Below are positions 1 to 5,430 of a stretch of DNA of 8,136 bases, piece after piece. The stretch is from Phycisphaerales bacterium (GTDB taxonomy: Bacteria; Planctomycetota; Phycisphaerae; Phycisphaerales; UBA1924). The stretch is taken from assembly GCA_019747615.1 (NCBI GenBank), contig JAIEQQ010000394.1:1-8136 (forward strand). The letters run 5' to 3'. The first letter of the stretch is position 1. Every line of letters starts with the position of its first letter. Under the pieces are notes generated by a model. That model was not told the DNA's origin. It ran no database searches and saw only the letters and a list, made by a program, of their open reading frames with translations. Position numbers and translations under genes: made by a program.

Positions 1-2442
1 CTCGCCACGCTTGGATGCCTCCAGGGTCTGCATCCAGTTGCTGTTGTCCCAGCCAGCCTGAGCGAACTTGTACCTGAACGGGCCGAGCCGATCAAACACC
101 CAGCCAAAGCTGTTGACGAGCACGTTCGAGTTCTCATCCCAGAAATACGGCCCGATCAGCAGCGGCTCGTTGAGACTCGTACCGGCGATCGTGGACGTCA
201 CCACGCCGCGCCGCACGCCCTCTTCGATCGCCCGATCAACACCCCGGAACTGCGAGTCGTTGAACACATCGCGGATGCCCGGCCCGCGCACCACCTCCAG
301 CATCGATCGGAAATCTCGCGGCTGCGTGCTGTGCGGATACGGGAACATCTCAAAGTCAATCAGCCGCACGAACATCCCCGGCAGCGGGTGCTCATGACGA
401 GAGAACGCCAGCCGCACCGAGCGTCCGTCCGGCAGTGGGATCGTCTGCTCGCCGGGGCCGGTGCCGTAGTACTCGACAAACGGCAGCCACGCGACCATGC
501 TCCAGCCCGGCGTGTTCTGGAGACTCACGCGCACCGCCATCGCCGCGCGCTTGTGATTGCCCACGTTCTGCGTGTCGCGCTCCAGCAGCGGCACCGGCGC
601 CGGTGCAAGCTGACGACGCACATGAGGCACGCCCTGGCCGACCCGCATCGCAAGATCACGCACCAGCGGGATCGACTGGCCAAAGGCCATCGCATCGGTT
701 CGCACCGGCTGCGCCCCGGCCAGCCGCACGATCGCCCGAAGGCTCCCGATAGAACCGGGCGCGCTACCCGCGGCGGGGGGGCGCTCGTCAAAGAACACCG
801 ATGTCGTGTTCGCATCGATCACGCGCAGGCGGATGCGAGGATCGGGCGCGCCGCGCTTCGGCATGCCGCGCTCGTTCTTCTCATCCGACAGATCCTGATC
901 GATCTCCGGCAGCAGGGTGTGCGCGTAGCGCGTGAACGGCGGCGTGAGCCCCGAGCTTCCGATCGGGGTACCGGGAACCGCCGGCGCAAACACGCCCGGT
1001 TCCACGCGGATGATCGCCTGCGAGGTCGTCGCGCCCTCGAAGCCCTTGGTGATGATCGGCATCGCCGGCTCGTTGAGCAGATCCTGAACGGTCAGCGTGA
1101 AGGCGGGCTGCTCGGGCGTCGCGCCCAGCACGATGCGCTGCCCACGCTGCACGCTGTAGACGCGAGCGATGTTCAGCGCCGGCACTTCAACGATCAGGCC
1201 CCATCGCGCGCCATCCGGAAGCGGCGCGCCGAGTTCCTCCCATCGTGCGTCGGGCAGGCCGATGGTGTACTGCATCATGACCGAGCCCTGACCGGGCCGG
1301 CGCACACGCTCGCTGGGGACCGACGGAATGAACTCGATCGGCTCGCCGGAGACGGTGCTCTCGCCGGTGCTCCGCATGAGCGTCACGGTGCGCATCGGTG
1401 CGAGCGGCTCGCCCGGATCGGGCGTGGTCTTCAGCCAGCGACCGATCACCTCGGCGTACGCCGCGTAGCCGATGACATCGATCCGAACATCGCGATCGAC
1501 TCGCGCCGGCATCCGCTCATTCACCGGCGGCGGCACCAGCGGGATCTCCAGCGTCCGCCCGCCATCGCCAGGCGTGCCCTCGGGCATCGGAGCGCCGACG
1601 CCCGCCACGCTCAGGTTGTAATCGTTATACCGCGGCAGCCCGTCAATCTCCCACTGCTCCGGCCCGCGCCCCTGATCGACCTTCAGCACCACGCGCGTGT
1701 TGTCAAAGAACGTCGTCTCAGGAATCCCCGGCGTGATCCGCCCCGTCGCCTCGTCCACATTGCCCGACTGCAGCAGCATGTCCCCCTCACGCTTGCCCGC
1801 GGCGTAAAACGCGCTGCCCAGCGCGATGGTCACAATCCCCGTGTGCACGCTCAGCACGCCGATGTTCTCAAACCGGAACTCGATCCGACGGATCGTGGTC
1901 ACCACCATGTTCAGCACAAACACCAGCAGCACCAGAGTCAGCGGCCACCAGGCGTAGAACTCGAGCTCGCTCATCTCCATGCCCGGCAGCCGCCGCATCG
2001 GCACCGACTTGTACCGCTCAACAAACCCCGCGAAGAACCGCAAACCCTCGCCGGTGATCGAGTTGTACTGCAAGCTCGGCCACACCCACTGCACCCAGCC
2101 CCACGTGCCCACCAGCCCCAGCGCGATGAACGCCAGCACCCCGCCCGCAAACCCCCACGCGCGGCTGCGCTTGCCCACCAGCTTCGCCATCAGCACACTC
2201 GGCGCGCCGGCCACCACCGCCACGACCACCACCAGCGTGAGCCCGTACACCAGGAACGTCGGAGCCAGCGCCAGCAGCCCGATCGGGATCGAGGCCAAGA
2301 CGCCGTAGATCGTCACCAGCACGAGCAGCGTGACCGCCAGTGTGATCGAGCTCAGCGCGCGCATGATCCACTTCACGGGGCGCAGCGCGCCGGTCAGGTG
2401 CTGGTCTTCCCACGCCTTGTTCCGCACCCATTTGGCGCTCAA
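1..2442 (-). CDS. resB: ResB-like cytochrome c biogenesis membrane protein (3' end beyond window)
   Basis: This is the N-terminal 814 residues of a large membrane protein; the frame stays open to the left edge. ResB/Ccs1 proteins work with CcsA/ResC in System II to deliver haem to, and attach it on, apocytochromes c outside the cytoplasmic membrane. Hydrophobic segments lie at about residues 31-51, 54-80, 97-118, 163-183 and 193-214. The first contains LASIPIG, and the fifth has a ResB-like VHTG motif with His near 200, followed by a small Gly-rich turn. A long extracytoplasmic region of about 600 residues follows. It carries a ResB C-terminal signature at about 685-717 (HPLPGMFVRLIDFEMFPYP, then PRDFRSMLEV) and FAQAGWD near 793. 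Usual ResB proteins have about 430-560 residues, so this one is enlarged, and a fused CcsA domain could follow outside the window. The start is TTG: an in-frame TGA lies immediately upstream and a good ribosome binding site precedes it. ResB identity is inferred from motifs and topology. Confidence 0.75.
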   Translation of the reverse strand, partial: MSAKWVRNKAWEDQHLTGALRPVKWIMRALSSITLAVTLLVLVTIYGVLASIPIGLLALAPTFLVYGLTLVVVVAVVAGAPSVLMAKLVGKRSRAWGFAGGVLAFIALGLVGTWGWVQWVWPSLQYNSITGEGLRFFAGFVERYKSVPMRRLPGMEMSELEFYAWWPLTLVLLVFVLNMVVTTIRRIEFRFENIGVLSVHTGIVTIALGSAFYAAGKREGDMLLQSGNVDEATGRITPGIPETTFFDNTRVVLKVDQGRGPEQWEIDGLPRYNDYNLSVAGVGAPMPEGTPGDGGRTLEIPLVPPPVNERMPARVDRDVRIDVIGYAAYAEVIGRWLKTTPDPGEPLAPMRTVTLMRSTGESTVSGEPIEFIPSVPSERVRRPGQGSVMMQYTIGLPDARWEELGAPLPDGARWGLIVEVPALNIARVYSVQRGQRIVLGATPEQPAFTLTVQDLLNEPAMPIITKGFEGATTSQAIIRVEPGVFAPAVPGTPIGSSGLTPPFTRYAHTLLPEIDQDLSDEKNERGMPKRGAPDPRIRLRVIDANTTSVFFDERPPAAGSAPGSIGSLRAIVRLAGAQPVRTDAMAFGQSIPLVRDLAMRVGQGVPHVRRQLAPAPVPLLERDTQNVGNHKRAAMAVRVSLQNTPGWSMVAWLPFVEYYGTGPGEQTIPLPDGRSVRLAFSRHEHPLPGMFVRLIDFEMFPYPHSTQPRDFRSMLEVVRGPGIRDVFNDSQFRGVDRAIEEGVRRGVVTSTIAGTSLNEPLLIGPYFWDENSNVLVNSFGWVFDRLGPFRYKFAQAGWDNSNWMQTLEASKRGE

Positions 2443-2448
2443 TCAGAA

Positions 2449-2456
2449 CTCCCTTT
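2449..2456 (-). promoter_or_regulatory. Ribosome binding site of the ResB-like gene
   Basis: The minus strand reads AAAGGGAG, then six bases (TTCTGA), then TTG. This purine-rich match to the anti-Shine-Dalgarno sequence, together with the in-frame TGA directly before the TTG, fixes the TTG at 2442 as the start rather than the internal ATG near codon 27. Confidence 0.7.
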
Positions 2457-2505
2457 CAGCCGTGCCGACAGACGACGGGTCATGACGGTCAATACGCATC
2501 TGCGG

Positions 2506-2535
2506 CAAGAAAAATTCTGGTCAAACAAGAAAAAT
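2506..2535. repeat. Two direct copies of CAAGAAAAAT, 20 bp apart, in an AT-rich gap
   Basis: CAAGAAAAAT occurs at 2506-2515 and again at 2526-2535, so the copies begin exactly 20 bp apart, about two helical turns. They sit upstream of the ResB-like gene in a local AT-rich patch that contrasts with the GC-rich surroundings. On the transcribed minus strand they read ATTTTTCTTG. They could be paired binding sites for a regulator or AT-rich upstream promoter elements. A hexamer TTGACC on the minus strand (2524-2519) resembles a -35 box, but no convincing -10 follows at normal spacing. Confidence 0.5.
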
Positions 2536-2555
2536 CGATGATCAGGTGTCGATTT
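2524..2555 (-). terminator. Weak terminator-like hairpin downstream of the amidohydrolase gene
   Basis: On the minus strand AAATCGA (2555-2549) and TCGATTT (2538-2532) form a perfect 7-bp stem around a 10-base loop, running into a T-rich stretch (TTCTTGTTT). It lies about 60 bases past the amidohydrolase stop. The stem has only two G-C pairs, so it would be a weak intrinsic terminator. A separate 12-bp perfect palindrome, TCTTTCGAAAGA (2559-2570), lies just before it and could form a second small hairpin. Confidence 0.3.
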
Positions 2556-2613
2556 GGGTCTTTCGAAAGATCAACCGTAGGCAAACCGAGGGCGAGATGC
2601 AGGAACTTTCCCG

Positions 2614-3981
2614 TCAAATAAGGGAGCCCAAGACGAGCAGTCGTGGTGCTGCATGTTCGTCGAACGCGGCCTGAAGGATGCCCATCGGCGTTTGGCCGGT
2701 CGCTTGTTGAACCTCCATCGCGACAACCCCGGCCAGTGGGCGGCCGGGCGAGAACGTGAACGCCGACGGCGGCAGGCCGATTGCACGCGCGCCGTGCGTG
2801 GTGGCCATCGCAAGCAGCGTGCGTGCGTCGGTGCCGTCGCGCTGGTGGAGCCGGCGGGCCTCGTCCCAGGTGCTGATCCGGGGTGGGGCTTGGAGCGGGA
2901 GGTTGATGATGGAGTCGGTGCCGAGCGCGACGTTGACGCCTCGGGCCAGCAGCTCGCGGTACCTGTGCGGGCCGAAGGCTTGATCGGCTCCGAAGTATTC
3001 GGATGATCGCGGGCAGTAGATGACGCTGGCGCCGCTGGCGACGATGAGCTCGATGTCCGCGTCGCTCACGTCGTTGCAGTGAACGAGTGAGAGCGGGGCC
3101 TGGTCGGCCTCGCGAGCCCGGGCGAGGGTGTCCGCGAGCCGTTGCACCGGGGATGGCGCGTGGCCGAGCCACGCCTGGGCTTCGGCGTCAAAGAGCCCCA
3201 GCGACTTCAGAAGGTCCACCGCCGGCCCGCGTGCGTGGGTCACTGCGGCGCGCTCGTGCGTGGATTCGGCCAGGTGCGTGGTGAGCGGCAGGCGCAGCTC
3301 GCGCCGCAGGTCCATCGCTTTGGCATAGCCCCGCGGGCCGACGGAGTATGGCGCGTGCGGTGAGAGACCCATACGAACACGCGGGGTCGTCAGCGAGGGC
3401 TCGCGTGCCGGGGCGAGCGTGGCGTCCAGGCGATCGGCGCTGGCTTTGGCGATGGCGAAGAACTCGGGGAACGCGGTGCCCATGAGCGGGCTGGCGGCCA
3501 GCTCCGCCGCGGCCCAGGTGGTGAGCGCGGGCGTGACCATGCCGCCGATATCGCCGACTGCGACGACGCCGCCTTGAAGGGAGAGAAGCACGCCGCGGCG
3601 CACGGCGTCTCGCACGCCCGCCTCATCTCGGGGCCGCTCGCGCATGACCAGTTGGGCGAAGCCCGCGAAACCCTGCGAGGGCTCGTGCTCACGCGGGCCG
3701 ACGGCGGTCAGGTCAAGATGCGTGTGAGCGTTGACCAGCCCCGGCACCAGGATCGCGCCGGGCAGATCGATCCGCCGGTCCGCAGCGGCCGCCATGGACG
3801 CCAGCACGCTCGCCAGCGGGCCGACGGTCACGCACCGAGCGGTGCAGTGGCGGGTTGGCGGGCCGCCAGCGTCGAACGCGACGCCCTCAAACGAATCGAC
3901 CTCCAGCACCATCGCGCCCGACGCAAACGCGGCCCCCGCGGCGTCGATCACTGCGCCAGCGGTCAAAAGAAGTGTGGGCAT
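2614..3981 (-). CDS. ATZ/TRZ-type metal-dependent amidohydrolase (deaminase/chlorohydrolase-like)
   Basis: This 455-residue protein is a typical full-length member of the amidohydrolase superfamily, related to the cytosine/guanine/S-adenosylhomocysteine/aminofutalosine deaminases and triazine hydrolases. These enzymes hydrolyse C-N or C-Cl bonds on ring substrates with one catalytic metal, usually in the cytoplasm. The expected motifs are in order: HTH (His86, His88) after VPGLVNA; SPHAPYS (His209); THLAES (His236, Glu239); VHCND (His301); YCPRSS (Cys323); and GTDS (Asp356). The set is complete, so the enzyme is probably active. The substrate cannot be read from sequence; aminodeoxyfutalosine deamination in the futalosine menaquinone route is one possibility. 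The start at 3981 (MPTLLLTAG) matches the usual N-terminal beta-strand. A further 33 in-frame codons upstream are Pro/Arg/Thr-rich and unlike the family. No clear Shine-Dalgarno precedes it. The downstream ResB-like gene is on the same strand after 171 bp, so cotranscription is possible but not evident. Confidence 0.85.
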   Translation of the reverse strand: MPTLLLTAGAVIDAAGAAFASGAMVLEVDSFEGVAFDAGGPPTRHCTARCVTVGPLASVLASMAAAADRRIDLPGAILVPGLVNAHTHLDLTAVGPREHEPSQGFAGFAQLVMRERPRDEAGVRDAVRRGVLLSLQGGVVAVGDIGGMVTPALTTWAAAELAASPLMGTAFPEFFAIAKASADRLDATLAPAREPSLTTPRVRMGLSPHAPYSVGPRGYAKAMDLRRELRLPLTTHLAESTHERAAVTHARGPAVDLLKSLGLFDAEAQAWLGHAPSPVQRLADTLARAREADQAPLSLVHCNDVSDADIELIVASGASVIYCPRSSEYFGADQAFGPHRYRELLARGVNVALGTDSIINLPLQAPPRISTWDEARRLHQRDGTDARTLLAMATTHGARAIGLPPSAFTFSPGRPLAGVVAMEVQQATGQTPMGILQAAFDEHAAPRLLVLGSLI

Positions 3982-4306
3982 GGGGAAGGGTGGCGGGCGT
4001 GCGGGGGTGGTGGCGTGGCGGGCTGGCTGGCAGGGGCTCGTGTGAACGGCGCGGCCCGCCGGGCTGCGGAATACTTGCACCGGACTCCGCTCACTGCCCG
4101 ATACAAGTCCCGTCGGGAGTAGGGCCTCGTGCTGCGGCGTGATTGATCGGTGTATCCTTGCCCCGACAGGTTCGTGGTGGGGGGCACTGAGGATTCACGC
4201 GACGCGTGTGGATAGCCCGCTCTGGTTTCCGGTTTTGTCGGATCGCTCGAACACTTGCACTCTTGTTGTGCCTCAACGCGCACGACCGAACACTTTGGAG
4301 ATTCTT
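3982..4306. promoter_or_regulatory. Divergent intergenic region between amidohydrolase and OmpA-family genes
   Basis: These 325 bp separate two divergent starts, so promoters for both genes should lie here. I see no gene in it. The half next to the amidohydrolase is very GC-rich; the half next to the OmpA gene is more AT-rich. Possible signals are a 13-base palindrome CACGCG-A-CGCGTG at 4196-4208 and a 9-bp direct repeat CGAACACTT at 4248-4256 and 4287-4295, the second copy abutting the OmpA ribosome binding site. Weak plus-strand promoter-like hexamers are TTGCAC (4075-4080) with GATACA (4100-4105), and TATCCT (4153-4158) without a matching -35. No promoter can be assigned with confidence. 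Confidence 0.5.
4294..4300 (+). promoter_or_regulatory. Ribosome binding site of the OmpA-family lipoprotein gene
   Basis: TTTGGAG ends six bases before the ATG at 4307. This spacing, together with a lipoprotein signal peptide starting at that ATG, selects 4307 over an in-frame upstream ATG at 4139 that would add 56 residues ahead of the signal peptide. Confidence 0.7.
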
Positions 4307-5239
4307 ATGCAGATTGTCAGCCGTCGGATTGCTCGCCTGGGTCTTGTTGCTCTTGCCTTGGGCGCCATGGGGCTCGGCGGTTGCGTCCGCCAGACGACGT
4401 ACGACGACGTCGATGGCACCAACAAGGCGCTGACTGCGCAGAACCAGCAGCTCGCCGATCGGGTGAAGTCGCTCGAGTCTGCGCTTGAGGATGCCCGTCG
4501 TCGCGCCTCGCGCGTGGACATGACTTCCAGCGAGTCCAGTTCGACGCTGAGCGCTCTGCAGCAGCAGAACGAGGACCTGCGTCGCCGTCTGGCGGATTAT
4601 GACGCCCGCCTCCAGGGACTCGCGGCGGGTCCGGTTGATCAGGTCACCGACTCGGCCCTTCAAGAACTGGCCAATCGCTATAGCGACATCCTCTCATACG
4701 ACAGCGCCCGCGGCATGCTCCGCTTCAACAGCGACCTGACCTTCGCCAGCGGCAGCTTTGAGCTCACCAGCGGCGCCCGCGGCACCATCGACGCCCTGGC
4801 CAAGATCCTCCGCGAGCTCCCCTCTGCTCAGCAGTATGACATCCGCGTCGTCGGCCACACCGATAGCCAGCCCGTCAGCCAGCGCACCGCTCGCCCGTTC
4901 AAGAACAACGTCGAGCTCTCGGCGTTCCGTTCGATCAGCGTGCGCAACGCCCTGACCAACGAGGGCATCGCGGCCAACCGTGTCGAGTTCGCCGGCTTCG
5001 GCGAGTTCCGCCCGCAGGTTGAGAACAGCCCCAACGGCAACACCCCGGCGAACCGTCGCGTTGAGGTCTTCATGACCCGCAGCTCCCTTGGACAGAACTC
5101 GCCGGGCATGCCCCCGGTGATCCGGCGCGCAACTCCGGCGGCCCCGCCCGCGGCGCGTCCGGCAACGCCCGGCGCCCCCGCGGCGGTCACGCCCGCGCCC
5201 GTGACACCCGCGAAGCCCGACAGCGACATCATGAAGTGA
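4307..5239 (+). CDS. OmpA-family peptidoglycan-binding lipoprotein with coiled coil
   Basis: This 310-residue envelope protein should be lipid-anchored at its N-terminus and bind peptidoglycan through its OmpA/MotB domain, linking membrane and wall. It has a short basic N-region, a hydrophobic core (about 11-22) and the lipobox LGGC, with the lipidated Cys at 26. Residues about 36-105 are rich in Gln, Leu, Glu and Arg and look like a coiled coil. The OmpA domain spans about 138-258: GHTDS (Asp186), then NNVELSAFRS (Arg208), FGEFRP, and NRRVEV (Arg250-251). Asp186 and Arg208 correspond to the pair that contacts diaminopimelate in known OmpA domains. After the domain comes an unusual tail (about 264-303) very rich in Pro, Ala and Thr, ending DSDIMK. 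The gene is alone on its strand with its own ribosome binding site and terminator, so it is probably monocistronic. The family is confident; which envelope complex it serves is unknown. Confidence 0.9.
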   Translation: MQIVSRRIARLGLVALALGAMGLGGCVRQTTYDDVDGTNKALTAQNQQLADRVKSLESALEDARRRASRVDMTSSESSSTLSALQQQNEDLRRRLADYDARLQGLAAGPVDQVTDSALQELANRYSDILSYDSARGMLRFNSDLTFASGSFELTSGARGTIDALAKILRELPSAQQYDIRVVGHTDSQPVSQRTARPFKNNVELSAFRSISVRNALTNEGIAANRVEFAGFGEFRPQVENSPNGNTPANRRVEVFMTRSSLGQNSPGMPPVIRRATPAAPPAARPATPGAPAAVTPAPVTPAKPDSDIMK

Positions 5240-5276
5240 TGGTTGGTCTCGGTCATTGAGAGCATCGAATCACACG

Positions 5277-5305
5277 AACGCCCGCTCGATGAGCGGGCGT
5301 TTTTT
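5277..5305 (+). terminator. Intrinsic terminator of the OmpA-family gene
   Basis: ACGCCCGCTC (5278-5287) pairs perfectly with GAGCGGGCGT (5291-5300) around the three-base loop GAT, with one extra A-T pair at the base. Six Ts (5300-5305) follow. It sits 38 bases past the OmpA stop codon. Read from the minus strand, the hairpin is preceded by As and followed by only two Ts, so it would work poorly for the convergent gene. Confidence 0.92.
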
Positions 5306-5361
5306 ATTGGCTGCGGCGCTGGCAACGCGGCGGCGCTGGCGGTGTGATGAAGTCGGCGGAA

Positions 5362-5401
5362 CCTGCTTCGGAGAGGCATGGCCACGAACGGCAGAAGCAG
5401 G
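5362..5401. repeat. 8-bp inverted repeat between convergent genes
   Basis: CCTGCTTC (5362-5369) and GAAGCAGG (5394-5401) are perfect inverted copies with 24 bases between them. They lie 30 bases past the stop of the minus-strand secreted-protein gene. They could form a stem-loop in that transcript's 3' end, but no T-tract follows on the minus strand, so this is not a standard intrinsic terminator. Confidence 0.4.
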
Positions 5402-5430
5402 GCCACCGGGGGAGGCCGGCCCAGTTTCGC

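Noticed and set aside
331..2541. A 736-codon open frame on the plus strand
   Set aside because: It is antisense to the ResB-like gene. The product is almost all Arg, His, Pro, Ala and Gln with no domain or hydrophobic pattern, as expected from the complement of GC-rich codons, whereas the minus frame gives helices and ResB motifs.
2489..3172. Minus-strand 227-codon open frame overlapping the amidohydrolase
   Set aside because: It is an alternative frame inside the amidohydrolase gene, Arg/Pro-rich, while the overlapping frame carries the full catalytic motif set.
4073..4260. ACTTGCAC repeated at 4073-4080 and 4253-4260
   Set aside because: A single repeated 8-mer in a 325-bp region is expected by chance at roughly this frequency, and neither copy has a convincing partner promoter element.
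4139..4306. Upstream in-frame extension of the OmpA-family protein
   Set aside because: It would put 56 residues ahead of a clear lipoprotein signal peptide, and the ribosome binding site lies just before 4307.
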